DNA of 64,000 nucleotides from Amorphochlora amoebiformis (GCA_054601695.1 BAAHQB010000008.1:1426001-1490000); one strand, 5' to 3'. Positions 1 through 34,820 are shown, counted from the first letter of the stretch. Numbers and translations are program-made. Notes: generated from the letters alone by a model not told the origin.

Positions 1-143
1 GGAGATACTCCGAGAGCTCTCCTAGGGTTGTGCCGAAAAATATTCGACCGGGTGCTTTAGACCTCAAACCAAGGCGCAGGTCGTCCCCCCCCACACAGCA
101 TACTGCCCTGCTCTAGCCCCTAAACTCGATGAAATCAGGTACC

Positions 144-1286
144 ATGGACACCTCGCACTACGTTACATTCGCTGATAATCAACCTCGTCCTGTGGCTCGC
201 TCTCGCCGGTCGCTCTACCTCTCTCTCGGACTCAACGTGGTGCTCGCGGCGTTCGTGGCCACTGCCGGCCTTATGTCCCGCACGGGTAGATTGGGGCACT
301 TTTAAAATGTTTTTGGCCTGAAAATATACTATTTCTTTGAAAGAATCCGAATACTAAATCTGAGCATTCTAATGAACTCTTTACAGGCAGCGAGCTAGCG
401 TCGGCCGCTGCCACCCAACCTGCGCGCGTGTTTACCCGCGCTTTCTCTCGTCCTATTCTCCCACCTACCCATCAGTCCTCTGTGCGCAAGGTAAATTCGA
501 TCACTTTCTCAATTATCACGTCGCTAATTTGGTCCCTGAGAATCAGAAATCCTATCTTTCGGGAGCTAATCACCCTCCTTCGGGACACATGCAATATCAG
601 GCCGCTGAGCACAAGCTCAAGCACGGTTCCAAGGCTAGCTTTTCTTCCATGCCCACGAGAGTGAGCCCTAGGTCTGGTATGCACAAGGTCAACGCTGGCA
701 GGTGTGTAGTTTTCGTGACGAAAAGGGTGAAATAGTTGTCACCACACAAATAAGAGAGTTCGTGTGATGTACACTTATTTGAAGTGAAGGTGTACTTTTC
801 GAGTGCAGATGTACTTGTCGGGATACACACGCTTATTGCAATATTCGTATTATAGATTGTGCATAGTATCCGGGAATTGAAAGCTAGGTCGGGTAAATAC
901 AGGCTGCACCCCTGTATCTAGAGCGCCTGTATCCGTGTTTTCTTTTAATAATGACAAATATCCTATAAAAATAAGTAAATATATGGATAGAAGCATATAT
1001 AAACTATACATTAGATATTTTTATGTATGTTTGTATATGAATAATTATATTATTAAGGGATGTGCCGCTGGATAAGTATCGTAACATCGGGATTATGGCT
1101 CACATCGACGCTGGTATTTGAGCGAATATCTAATCTGCACATATCTGAGAAAAAGGAACATATAAATTTTATTGGATAAAAAATATGTAAAAATATATAA
1201 ATGTATATATTTACATTCCCCTACATATATATGTATCACATACATATATATATATATATATATCATACATGTACATATATTTATAC

Positions 1287-1317
<31 letters not shown>

Positions 1318-1576
1318 GAAAATACAATGTTCGCACGCATACAGGTAAGACTACTACCACCGAACGTATCCTCTACTACACGGGTAAGTCGTACAAGATC
1401 GGAGAGGTCCACGACGGAGGTGCCACCATGGACTGGATGGTTCAGGAGCAGGTTCGCTGCAACATAAAAGATGTACATATGAATTTAAATAAATGATGCA
1501 CATTTATATGTAATATATGTACATACATATTATACATATATATATGTATATAGATGTATATATATATATATCATAT

Positions 1577-1610
<34 letters not shown>

Positions 1611-4256
1611 CATATATGTAATCCATGTAACATAATATAATTTATGACGCAGCCTGAAAAAAATATGATAGAAGACAATACTTATTCACATCCCCTCATA
1701 ACATGCTACCATGCAAACAGGAGCGTGGAATCACTATTACCTCTGCTGCCACCACTACCTTCTGGAGGGACCACCGTGTCAACATCATTGATACCCCGGG
1801 CCACGTCGACTTCACCCTAGAGGTGTGTACATCTATATATGTATGTTTTATGTGGATAAATACATGTATAGTAATATATACATATATATATATATGATAT
1901 ATATATATATATATATATATACATATGTACATATATAATCTGAATATATATTACATGTGTGAATCTACGTATGTGTGTATTCGTATGGTTTGGATTCATG
2001 AAGTGAATATTACTAATATATTCACATGTAGAATAAATTATTTATACAAGCGTACAGTGCATAAATCTATTGTATATATATAATATAAATATATATATAA
2101 TATATGTACTATATAAAATATGTATTTGTCCGCCTGTGTTCGTCATAATTAATGACATTTAGATAAAATAATATACATACGTTATAAATACTACATACAT
2201 TCTTTACACACATATATACATATATATAGATATATAGATATGTATATTATAACCAGGTTGAGCGTTCTCTCCGTGTCCTCGACGGCGCTGTTGCTGTTTT
2301 CGATGGTTCTCCCCTCTCCTCCTCCCTTCGTCTTTCTTTCTATCGTCACCCTCCGCCCTCCCGTCTCTAAACCCCCCCCCCCCTTAATACCGCTTCCTGT
2401 CTGAATAAAGTATGCATATATGTATGTGTGTATATTTAAGATGTGCGAAATATGCAAAGTACCATGCGCTTATCTCCGAGCGCGCTAACCCCTACCCTAA
2501 CTAAGGTGTCTCTGGTGTTGAGCCGCAGTCAGAGACTGTTTGGCGTCAGGCCGATCGATACAAGGTTATGATCCATAACACGACCCTAACCCCAAACATC
2601 AATGATCAGGGCTAAAACATGCTCAATAATCTGATCTAAACCCTTACTAACATTCAGGTCCCGCGTATCTGTTTCTGTAACAAGATGGACCGTATCGGTA
2701 ATATTTGTATGTGTACGTGTTATAGATTGTATATATATGTTGTATGTTATCTTTATGTGACTGAATACATTTTAGAAATGACGTATCATATACGTTTTTA
2801 TGTGTGTGTATTATCCTTGTACACATATTCGACCCACACACACATAATATATATATATATATGTGTGTGTGTACATGTTAGACATTTATAGGTATGTCTT
2901 ATAATTAAATATATATATTTATTTACAGGTGCTGACTTCTACTATTGCCTTGAGTCCATTGAGAAACAGCTTGGTGCTCGCCCTGTTGCCGTCCAGCTAC
3001 CCATCGGTAGTGACAACCATTCACATATGTAATATACTGGACATTAATACAAATGTGTATACATCGATGTATCCGTCGAGTTCTTGTGTATATATGTGTA
3101 TAGATTACAGAACTTAACATATATATATATATATAGATTTACATACACAATGCATATATATAATGCATATATATACATATATATATATATGTGTGTGTAT
3201 TATACACATATAGTTGATTATACTAGCATATGTAATATACCATTACGTGTACACCATGTATTTACATTAAATCTTTATAGGAACCGAGGCCGATTTCAAG
3301 GGCGTCATCGACCTTGTCAAGATGAAGGCTATCATCTGGAATGCCGAGGACCTTGGTGCCAGCTTCGACGATGTTGATATCCCGGAGGACCTCAAGGACA
3401 AGGTGTCCCTCTCTTCTATCATCTCTCTCTCTCCTTCCTCTCCTTCTCGTTCTATTGGTATTAACCTGTTCAAACCCGACACACACCCCAGGCTACTGAG
3501 TACCGCGAGAAGCTTATTGAGGCCGCCGTTGAGATGGACGACGACGCCATGGAAGCGTACCTCGAAGGTAACAAGAAGGGAGAGTGGGCGTGATGAGGTT
3601 AAGGAGAAGGAGAAGAATAATTGGGAAGACAGAGAGAGCAGAGGAGAATTTAGAAGTGTACTATCCCGACATACATCTTGTGCTTCCGATTGACTTTTAG
3701 TTGAGATTAATTTCCTGTAATCCCAAGGTGAGGAGCCCGACGAGGAGAGCCTGAAGAAGCTTATCCGTAAGGGTACTCTCAACTTCGATTTCGTGCCTGT
3801 TCTTCTGGGTACTGCGTTCAAGAACAAGGTCAGCCATTATACCAATTCAAGAGTGTGAGACATATATATATATATATATATCTCCTAGTTTACAAATATA
3901 TACATATATGTATATAGTATATATATATATATGTACATAGATAATATATATATATATATATTTATATATTAGAATATATAAATATATAAATCTATATATA
4001 TAGATATATATATAACATATAATATATATATATATATATATATTGTATACATATATATCGATATTCCAATCGTCCACGTTGTGCAAATTCCCTCTACGGT
4101 GTCCTGAATGATGTTATTAGGGAGTCCAACCCCTTCTTGATGCCGTCATTGACTACCTTCCCGCACCGATCGATGTCGAGGCCATCAAGGGAGAGACCAA
4201 GGTATACAAATCACACTCATTGAAAGTCTTTTAGTCTTTCAATGATATACATTTAG

Positions 4257-4302
<46 letters not shown>

Positions 4303-4481
4303 ATGTGGGTACAATGTCCATGTAAATATTAATATATACGATCGTGAATACCTCGCTATATAAAGCTATATATCCATGTGTATTCGAATATATATATGTA
4401 TATATATATATACATATATATGATATACACACACATTATATAATATTATCTACACACATATATTTTATATATTACATGTAA

Positions 4482-4515
<34 letters not shown>

Positions 4516-4577
4516 AATATTATATATATTCCAACATACAATACACAATCATACATATACATATATATATGTAAATA

Positions 4578-4617
<40 letters not shown>

Positions 4618-5433
4618 ATACTTCTACAGGATGGTGAAGCTACCGAGCGCCACAGCACCGATGACGAGCCATTTTCCGCCCTCGCCTTCAAGATCGCCAC
4701 CGACCCGTACGTCGGAACCCTGACCTTCGCCCGCATCTACTCGGGTGTTCTCAAGTCCGGAGACCAGATTGTTAACTCCGTTAAGAACAAGAAAGAGCGC
4801 GTGTCTCGTATGGTGAGGAGTGTTTGATTGAAATATAATTCTAGATTTTCTGTGAATATTCGTCCTGGCGCTGTTCACTCTTCCTGTTTTTTTTTTTTTT
4901 CTCCACCTTCCATTCTCGCTTTTTGTAGCTTTTTTGAGGATTTTTGGATAAGTTTGGGGGATTTTGTCCTTAAGTTCTGAATAATCCTTAGGTTCTTATG
5001 CACGCCAACTCCCGCGAGGAAATCCCTGAAGCCAGGGGTAATACTAAACACACACACATAATATATATTTATATTTATATGCATATACATATATATATAT
5101 ATATATATATATTGATATATTATATATACCTATAAAAATATGTTACGTAATACAATTATATTTAAATACGTCAATTGTTACGTAAATATATATCCATGTA
5201 TATATACACATGATAGTATATATATATATATATAAATAAATGTATATATATATATATATATTTATTTATCTTTATGAATCTCCAATCCTTTCATGTGTAA
5301 GCTAAAAATGTATAGATACGAACAACAAATCTAATTTACTTAAATCAATATTAATATAGCCGGCGATATTGTCGCCCTTGTCGGCATGAAGGATACTACT
5401 ACCGGAGAGACCCTTTGTGACCCTGATAACCAG
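144..5433 (+). CDS. EF-G exons 1-17 (leader, G domain, domain II)
   Basis: Exons: 144-285, 387-490, 601-701, 1058-1113, 1345-1451, 1721-1822, 2257-2305, 2506-2564, 2658-2697, 2929-3006, 3281-3402, 3492-3567, 3728-3828, 4121-4201, 4630-4812, 4992-5037, 5360-5433. Every boundary is AG/GT and every phase matches its neighbour. Exons 1-3 encode the leader, which has no conserved EF-G sequence, so its exact joins are the least certain part. The P-loop glycine codon is split between exons 4 and 5. The shortest introns are about 89-93 nt; longer ones grow through TA repeats. Confidence 0.93.
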
Positions 5434-5724
5434 GTAACCTCACCTATTTTTCGACTGTATGAAGTGTATGTCTATACTTAAAAAAAACATAATATGTGTA
5501 TATTTAACATAATATATTGGAGAGACCCATTGTGCCTCTGAAAATAATTTACCTATTTTTTGATCCAACAATAATACATATAAATATATACATATATATA
5601 TATATACATATATGTATATATATTTAAGCAACATAATATGTCGGAGAGATTTGTTAGCCCGATAAACAGGTAATTTTGCCTATTCTGAACTTGAATATAT
5701 ATATATATATACACACACATATAT

Positions 5725-5764
<40 letters not shown>

Positions 5765-6313
5765 ATGTAAGTACACATAAATGATAGGATACAATACATT
5801 CCCGTAGAATTCCAGATTACACATGTATAATTCAAAACATTATACACAATACCTATTCAATTCATTTATACTCTACCAATTCAATTCATTTTTACTCGAC
5901 CAATTCATATTCCCAAACCCCCTAACCTAACCCTAATCCTAACCTAACCCTAATCCTAACCTAACCCTAATCCTAACCTAACCCTAATCCTAACCTAACC
6001 CTAATCCCAACCTAACTCTGGCATCCTAACACTAGCCCTATCCATAATCGAAGGTCATCTTGGAGAAAATGGACTTCCCCGAGCCGGTGATTAAGATTGC
6101 TGTGGAGCCCAAGTCTAAGGGAGACCAGGAAAAGATGTCCAATGCGCTTTTTAAGCTCGCTCAGGAGGGTACCAATATATATATATATATATATATATTT
6201 ATGTGTGTCCGTGGGATGTGTATATGTATGTATATGTATTGAAAATGTGTGGGGTGTGTACAAATAAGTATGAAAACATGTATATCATGTATATTTACAT
6301 GTATAATATATAT

Positions 6314-6345
<32 letters not shown>

Positions 6346-6378
6346 GATATAAATATATATATATTTATAATGAATATT

Positions 6379-6417
<39 letters not shown>

Positions 6418-6434
6418 TATATAATATAAAGCAG

Positions 6435-6473
<39 letters not shown>

Positions 6474-6543
6474 AATTTATAATATATATATGTATATATA
6501 TGTATATATATGTATATATATGTATATATACATAATATATTAC

Positions 6544-6578
<35 letters not shown>

Positions 6579-7121
6579 ATATTTACATATATACAACAGA
6601 TCCCTCATTCCGATACTCCCGCGACGACTCTTCTGGACAGACCGTCATCGAAGGTATAAATCTCCTGATTACATCTTCAATACACATTGCATGTATCCAC
6701 ATCTAATTACAAACTCATCCACAATGCGCATAACATACTTGTTTAACATACAACACACATCTCCGAACAAGAAGATACCAAAAAATATACAAAGACACAC
6801 ACATGTAGAGTAACATATAATTCTTCAGGAATGGGTGAACTTCACCTTGATATCATCGTGGACCGCATGCGTCGTGAGTTCAATGTCGAATGCAGTGTTG
6901 GAGCTCCACAGGTGGCCTACCGTGAGGCCATCACTAAGAAGGCGAACATTGATTACACGCACAAGAAACAGTCTGGAGGTGAGATATGTGTTGTATGTCG
7001 TGTTTGTGTATTGTGTTTGTGTGTTGTGTGTTGTGAGTGTGTGTGTGTGTGTGGCGTGTGAGTAATATGTTTTGACATGTGTATATATATATACATATAT
7101 ATATATATACGTTTATATTTA

Positions 7122-7158
<37 letters not shown>

Positions 7159-7316
7159 AGACACATTGTAAACAAGTATGTTTTGTTAAGGAAATACAAT
7201 GATGTATACAGAGATTCATACCCAAGCGCAGCCTACACACTTGTGGTTGGATAAGAAAATATACATTAACTATATACGATTACAATTGTACGTTGTAAGT
7301 ATATGTATATATATAT

Positions 7317-7360
<44 letters not shown>

Positions 7361-8517
7361 ACCAGGATCTGGCCAGTACGCCCGTGTTGTGATCGATTTT
7401 GAGCCCTGGACTCCCGGTTTGCAATTCTAACATTCGTAATCATATGTACTTGTATATATACATACATACACACATATATATACGCATGATATAAAGTTAC
7501 AATACATATCTAAACGAATTCATATACATATATCAAAAAATATATATTTTATAGATGTACATGACACATAAAATATAGACCTCAGCGCAGAATTTCCTGC
7601 TAATAACCTAACCCTAACCCTAACCCTAATCCTAACCTTAATCCTAACCCGAATCCTAACCCTAACCCTAACCCTAACCTTAACCCTAACCTAACCCTAA
7701 TTAACCTAACCCTAACCCTAATAACCCTAACCCTAAACTTAACCCATAGGTGAAGATGAAGACTCGAACCAAGGCTTCCAGTTCGACAGTCAGATTAAGG
7801 GAGGTTAGCTCAAACCCTAACCCCTAACCCTAAGTCAATGGTCCTCGGACTAAGACATGCTGAACAATCTGATGCTAACCCTAACCCTAATCCTAACCTA
7901 ACCCTAACCCTAACCCTATCTTAACCCTGACCCTAACCCTAACCCTAATCCAGACCCTAATCCTAACCTTGGCTCTATCCAAAGTCTAAACCTAACCCTA
8001 ACGTCGACGCTAACCCTAATAGGTACCGTTCCTAAGGAATACATCCCTGGTGTTGTCAAGGGTATTGAGGTATGTCTTCTCAGATATGCAGATATAATGC
8101 GTAGATATTAGATATTGCAGTGTTGTCAGGGTATTGAGGTATGTCTTTTTAGATATGCAGATAACGCGTAGATATTAGAGATTGCAGTGTCAATTTATAC
8201 ATAGATGGTTTAGATGTACGAACGACCTGAGCTTGACTTGGCCACCTCGCCTCAACACTAGCCGGATAATTCGGAATTTTGAATTTTGAATGTAACATCC
8301 AGTCCGAGACCGCACGTGGACCACTGGCTGGATTTCCTGTTCTTGGATTTAAGGTAAATTACCTGAGTGGAGAGGGGAAAAAGCAAATAGATAATTTTGG
8401 TTTGGGAGGGTGTGGTGTGATAATTTATCTTATTTGCATGTGTCAATATGTGTTTATTTATAATATGTTTTTTGCTTATATATGTTTATCATATTTAGAT
8501 ATAGTTATTATATATAT

Positions 8518-8549
<32 letters not shown>

Positions 8550-8563
8550 CGTATGTGTTGAGT

Positions 8564-8596
<33 letters not shown>

Positions 8597-8935
8597 GGTT
8601 TCAGGCTACTCTTCTAGATGGTGCCTATCACGATGTTGACTCTTCCGTCATGGTATATTGCTATATATATACATACATACATATATATATATATATAATA
8701 TATACATACATACATATATATACATACACATATACAGTATATACACACATATATATACACACACACATATATATATATATATGTGTGTGTGTGTATGGAC
8801 AAAATATTTATATATATAAATATATTTTTAAGGTATATACATATAAATAAAATTAATGTAAATATAACTTAATTAGCGGATTCAACATGTTCGTTGTACA
8901 GATAATGTATATATACATATATATATATATATGTA

Positions 8936-8967
<32 letters not shown>

Positions 8968-9994
8968 TATATATATATATTATGTATGTATTTATTATAT
9001 ATATATACATATATGTATATATATATATAATACATATATTGTATATGTATATATATATATATATATGTATACAAGATATTCATTCTTCCGTAAGGTATAT
9101 AATTAAATAAAAATGTATAAATAAAATATATATTATATGCGAGAATATATTGTATATATATATATATATATGTATTCATATATATATATATATATATACG
9201 TATATATGTGTATATATGTGTGTATATGTGTGTAGATAATCATATCACACAACCCCAAACCACCCCCAGTCATTCAGCTCTAACTTAAACCCTACAACAC
9301 TATCTGCTGTTATCCCTAACAACACTATAGCCCCACTCTGTAGAGGAGTCAATGGTCCTCGGACTAAGACATGCTGAATGATCTCATCTCTCATCCTAAC
9401 CTCAACCTCAACCCTAACCCCAACCCTGACCAAAACCCTATTGTCAACCCTCATCCTAATCCATACCCAAGCAACCCCTACTCTTAATCCAACTAACTGA
9501 CCCCAAACCATTACTAGGCTTTCGAAATCGCTGGACGTGCTGCCTTCCGTGAGGGTATGATGAAGGCTAAGGCCCGCCTCTCCGAGCCCATCATGAAGGT
9601 TTTCTCTTTGTTTCCTTTTTTTTTTTCTCTCTCTTTTTTTTTTTCTCTCTTAAATTTTTTTCTTTCTTATTTTTTTTCTCTCTTTTTTTCTCTCTTATTT
9701 TTTTTCTCTCTTTTTTTTTTCTCTCTTTTTTTTTTTTCTTTCTTTTTTTTTTTTCTCTCTTTTTTTCCCCTCTCTTATTTTTTTCTCTCTTATTTTTTTC
9801 TCTTCTTTTTTTCTCTTTTTTTTTTTCTCTTCTTTTTCTCTCTCTGTTTTCCTTCTTTCTCTCTCCTTTCTTTTTCTCTCTCTTTTTCTTTTTCTCTCTC
9901 TCTTCTTTTTTTTCTCTCTACCTTTATTTTCTCTCTCTACTCTTCTCTCTGCCTTGGCTATCTTTCGCCCTGTATAGTACACACACATATATAA

Positions 9995-10037
<43 letters not shown>

Positions 10038-10096
10038 TATACATGGACCTCTATAATCTGTTTACTTTTAAGATAATACATAATAAAAAATATATG

Positions 10097-10128
<32 letters not shown>

Positions 10129-10745
10129 TTAATAATTTAAGTACTATAATATACATATTATATATATATATATATATATACATTGCACAATGAGATATGT
10201 AACACTATATAACAAACTATCTGAGTTAAATAAAACTGAATCCGACATGTATATGATCCGGTTAGGTTGACGTGACCACCCCTGAGGAACACATGGGAGA
10301 TGTTATTGGTGACATCAACTCCAGACGCGGACAGGTCAGAGGAAAGTCTTAAGAGAGAGAGAGAAAGAGAAAGAGAGCAGATAGGGAAAAAAGAGAGAAG
10401 GGGAGGGAGAGAGTGAGAGAGAGAGAGTACGACAGTGGGAGAAGAGGAGAGAGAAAGGAGGGAAAGAGGAGAGAGAGAGAAAGAGGAGAGAGGGAGAGAA
10501 GATAGAGTAAAAGAGGAGACAAAGAGAGAGAAGAGAGAGAGAAAGATGAGAGAACGAGGGAGCGGAGGGAGACAGGAGGGAGACAGGAGGGAGACAAGAG
10601 GGAGAGAAAAAGAGAATAGAGGGGCAAAAAAAAAAGGAGAGAGTAAGAGAGTGGAGAGAGGAAGAGAAGAGAATATATGACATCTAGAAAACGAGAGAAG
10701 AAAAGGTAGGGAGAGAGAGAGAGCTTTCGATGATGTAAGGGTCCG

Positions 10746-10820
<75 letters not shown>

Positions 10821-11083
10821 TATGTGTACATACATGTAGATATATAAGTTTAAGTATAATAAATGCGGACATATATATCATACTAATATATATATATATA
10901 TATATGTGTGTGTGCAAAGTATATAGTATGTGTACGTATTTGTATTATTGCCCCATAAATACTTTATGTGTAGGTTTTGGAGATGACTGAGCGTGGAAAC
11001 GCTAAGCTAGTTAGCGCTCTGGTAATATACATCTAGTTAGAACCACATCATATGAATATATACAAGTATACATTTGCATATAT

Positions 11084-11114
<31 letters not shown>

Positions 11115-12208
11115 ATATGTATATGTGTAATATATGTATATATGTACATATGTATGTGTTTCATGTGCTCTATATGTGTGTACATATCTATGTGTGTTTT
11201 TATAACATATTCTACATGTATAATATGCATACATGTGTAAGTACGTTAAGTGTACATAAAACATAAATGTAAAACATAATATATGTATATGTGCACATGT
11301 ACATGTGTATATGTGTATACATATGTAAAAATCTACATATACATAAATATGAAACATGTGTGTACATATAAATATGGGTATGTGTGTACGCAAATATAAA
11401 CACATATGTAACATATATGTAATATATACCGTATACACATATGTATACAAATATTATTGTGTACAGGTATAATAGTTACATATCATATCATATTTTAGGT
11501 TCCCCTCTCTGAGATGTTCCAGTACGTGTCCACACTCCGTTCGATCACAAAGGTCCAAAAATCTATGTTATCAAACCCACTCTCTAACTCCTCGATCTCT
11601 CGACCTGACTACGAAGAAGATATATTTGCATTAATTTACATGTTGGTATTATATATATATATATAAATTGTATATAATATATATATATATATATATGAAT
11701 TATAGTATATATATATATATATATATATCTATAATACATATATATACACACATACAATGTTTTTATACATGTATGACACCGTATAAATATGTACATAGGG
11801 TTAATGACATATGAGAGAGTGTTTACCACCCACGTAATTATGTATATATTCGGCGTACAATGCATACTGGTCACGCAACCGTGATGTCACGTAACATGGA
11901 AATGTGTAACATGTACGAATGTCATACTTAGGGACGTGCTAACTACGCGATGCAACTGCACTCGTATGACTTCGTTCCCCCCAACCTGGAGAAGGATGTA
12001 AGTAGTGAACATCAAAACACTACACGCAGAACTTATGTATGTTGATCATGTTTGTTGATATAAGGAGAATTTCAAATATATATGTATATATATATATATG
12101 TGTATATATATGTGCATGTGTATATGTGTACATGTAGGTAACATGTTATGTATTTAATCAATGTAACATACATAAGTGTTAAATAATATATATATATCGA
12201 TTAAACAT

Positions 12209-12243
<35 letters not shown>

Positions 12244-12300
12244 TCGACGTTATATTATATTATATATATATATATAGTATATATTATGTATATATATATA

Positions 12301-12362
<62 letters not shown>

Positions 12363-12404
12363 TCAATTCAGCTCATCGACAACTTCAAGTCTGTCTCCGC
12401 TTAA
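144..12404 (+). CDS. Organelle (probably plastid) translation elongation factor G, 31 exons
   Basis: EF-G is the GTPase that moves tRNA and mRNA through the bacterial-type ribosome after peptide transfer. Joining 31 exons gives about 813 residues with no frame conflict. G motifs: P-loop AHIDAGKTTTT (130-140), RGITIT (172-177), DTPGH (194-198), NKMD (248-251) and TAF (374-376). Domain II follows, then [18 protein letters not shown] in domain III, and domain IV/V with [29 protein letters not shown] and [18 protein letters not shown]. About 116 residues precede the conserved start ([19 protein letters not shown]); they include a hydrophobic run near residues 25-45 and a Ser/Ala/Arg-rich stretch, like a signal-plus-transit leader. 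The ATG at 144 sits in a strong ACCATGG context. Plastid EF-Gs are known to group with alphaproteobacterial EF-G, and the C-terminal half resembles that type. A mitochondrial destination is the alternative. Confidence 0.95.
5409..5690 (+). repeat. Serial decayed copies of the exon 17 / intron 17 junction
   Basis: The 3' end of EF-G exon 17 plus its donor (GGAGAGACC ... CCAGgtaa ... acctatttt) recurs twice inside the following intron, near 5518-5566 (GGAGAGACCCATTGTG, then ttacctatttttt) and 5642-5690 (GGAGAGATT ... AACAGgtaattttgcctatt). The copies keep the order of the exon end, splice donor and pyrimidine patch, but have lost the reading frame. Confidence 0.75.
5918..6011 (+). repeat. Telomere-like CCTAACCCTAAT array
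   Basis: About six repeats of a 12-base unit CCTAACCCTAAT, ending about 40 nt before the acceptor of EF-G exon 18 (6054). It lies wholly inside an intron, so it is an internal telomere-like array and not a chromosome end. Confidence 0.85.
6054..12404 (+). CDS. EF-G exons 18-31 (domains III-V and stop)
   Basis: Exons: 6054-6168, 6600-6653, 6829-6978, 7366-7416, 7750-7803, 8023-8069, 8303-8353, 8605-8652, 9518-9598, 10266-10334, 10974-11021, 11499-11552, 11932-11997, 12372-12404. The 51-nt exon at 8303 (reads [17 protein letters not shown]) is easy to miss but restores the LAGFPV segment expected in all EF-Gs. The TAA stop is at 12402. An acidic insert ([12 protein letters not shown]) sits in domain IV where other EF-Gs have a short loop. 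Confidence 0.93.
7608..8021 (+). repeat. Telomere-like CCCTAA arrays flanking EF-G exon 22
   Basis: Degenerate CCCTAA repeats fill 7608-7745, run up to the acceptor of the exon at 7750, resume after its donor and continue to the acceptor of the next exon (8023; the intron ends CTAACCCTAATAG). One copy of a conserved non-telomeric motif is embedded at 7833-7873. Confidence 0.85.
7833..7873 (+). repeat. Recurrent 40-bp motif inside telomere-like DNA, copy 1
   Basis: The motif begins AGTCAATGGTCCTCGGACTA, continues with AGACATGCTGAA and ends AATCTGAT, then returns to CTAACCC repeats. Near-identical copies lie at 9347-9386 and, inverted, at 57241-57283. It is not a telomere repeat and has no obvious coding frame. 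Confidence 0.85.
8050..8190 (+). repeat. Tandem duplication of EF-G exon 23 end and donor
   Basis: The last ~20 nt of the exon plus its donor and about 50 nt of intron (TGTTGTCAAGGGTATTGAG then gtatgtctt ... gatattgcag) are repeated directly at 8122-8190 with a one-base loss and a few substitutions. The second copy retains a GT donor (GAGgtatgtctt). Confidence 0.9.
9347..9386 (+). repeat. Recurrent 40-bp motif inside telomere-like DNA, copy 2
   Basis: Same motif as at 7833, identical through AGTCAATGGTCCTCGGACTA and AGACATGCTGAA, then diverging (TGATCTCAT). It is followed by degenerate CCTAACC repeats that run towards the acceptor of the EF-G exon at 9518. Confidence 0.85.
9599..9960 (+). 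repeat. Long polypyrimidine tract at the start of an EF-G intron
   Basis: About 360 nt of almost pure T/C (TTTTTCTCTCTT pattern) begins right after the donor of the exon ending at 9598. It is open in several frames only because of its composition. Confidence 0.9.
10335..10735 (+). repeat. Long polypurine tract at the start of the next EF-G intron
   Basis: About 390 nt of almost pure G/A (GAGAGAGA and GGGAGACAGGA variants) starts at the donor of the 69-nt exon 10266-10334. It is roughly complementary to the polypyrimidine tract upstream of that exon. Confidence 0.9.
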
Positions 12405-13612
12405 TTAGAAAATTCTCCGATCGAAAGGAAGAAGGAAAGTAGGAACGAGAATGTTATATACAAGGGAAACGATGTTACACGGCTGTCGAACCATGCTGTT
12501 CGGGCTTCCGCGTGTATTTAGTCGTCTAGTTGCGCTTTTCTAAACATGTACCGTGCAACGGCGGAGCAACGGTTGGGTCTTCTATTCTAGATCTTGAAAG
12601 CTTTTATTTAAAATCATTGAGTTAAAAGTCTTAATTATATCCCGCTACCTTATATTTCTAGTATTTATACCAGTATGTCTAGTATGTATCTAGTAGGATA
12701 TTTAGCTATGACCCTATAGAACACTCGGAGTATGTAAAGGTGTCAAACTAATATACTATGGCAGCCTATGATAAATTTAAACGCGATCCTTGAACTCTAG
12801 GTTGATTGGACTACCGTTGCATAGGTGAATTTCAATGACTCTTGTCAGTGACTCGCAAGCATTGATACCAGTGATATTTGGAATACCAGTGATATTTGGG
12901 ATATCATAGCGCTACTGCCAAGTTACATTATTTTGTATGTGGCATACGTATCAATTGATGGACGTCAACTTCAATGATGATCATTCTTACGCACAAATAC
13001 ATCATACGTACGTATACCACAAGCGTATATCAGATGCGTATCCCAAAATGTACCAAATACGTACGCACATACGTACCTACGAACGCGCGTACCAACTTGC
13101 ATACGTACATACGCTAGGTACGTACGTACGACCAACATAAGTATATACGTACCATACGTATCTAGGCATCGGAAGGTGTACGTGTTGTGGTGGACCCTAT
13201 GTAGCCTGCGTAACATGGCGTCCGCAACAACTTTCGTGACAAATGTGAGCAAGGTTGGTCTAACTATGGCTGGCACCTTTACATATGCATCTAGATCATC
13301 TAGATCATTCTACTACTAGTACTAGTTCTAGTCATTGATCATCGGATACGCGTACTACTTGACCCTTAGCGAGCACTAGACCAGAGTCTTGCGACTCTAC
13401 ATACCTAGCATATGTCATATTAGTACCAGTCATAACTAGTCAATACATTAACCTACGTCTAGTCCGTCTGCATCTAGTTCGTTTACATACTCTAGAATAG
13501 TCAATTCAGACACTGTAATCTAGGTAACTCTAGTAACTGGTTAACCCTAGCTAGTTTTCTATGAAGTTCACAGTCACCATGATAATTAATGATCAAGTTA
13601 GAAAACCGTGTA
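12405..13612. other. Convergent intergenic spacer, CTAG- and TACG-rich
   Basis: This lies between the EF-G stop and the stop of the minus-strand gene. It holds no AT microsatellite and no convincing exon. Around 12980-13165 the sequence is dense in TACGTACG-type palindromes; from about 12590 to 13560 CTAG occurs roughly twenty times by eye, far above chance. Both 3' untranslated regions must lie here. Confidence 0.7.

Positions 13613-34820
<21,208 letters not shown>

Noticed and set aside
7600-8020. A true chromosome end suggested by CCCTAA arrays
   Set aside because: The arrays are inside introns of an intact gene and are degenerate, so they are interstitial.
9557-9994. 145-codon Phe/Ser/Leu frame
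   Set aside because: It starts inside a real EF-G exon but runs into the intron polypyrimidine tract; the exon ends at the donor at 9598.
10158-10835. 225-codon minus-strand Ser/Leu frame
   Set aside because: It is the complement of the intronic polypurine tract in the EF-G gene.
12937-13276. ORFs of 67 and 101 codons in the spacer after EF-G
   Set aside because: They fall in TACG-palindrome-rich DNA, overlap on opposite strands and show no domain.
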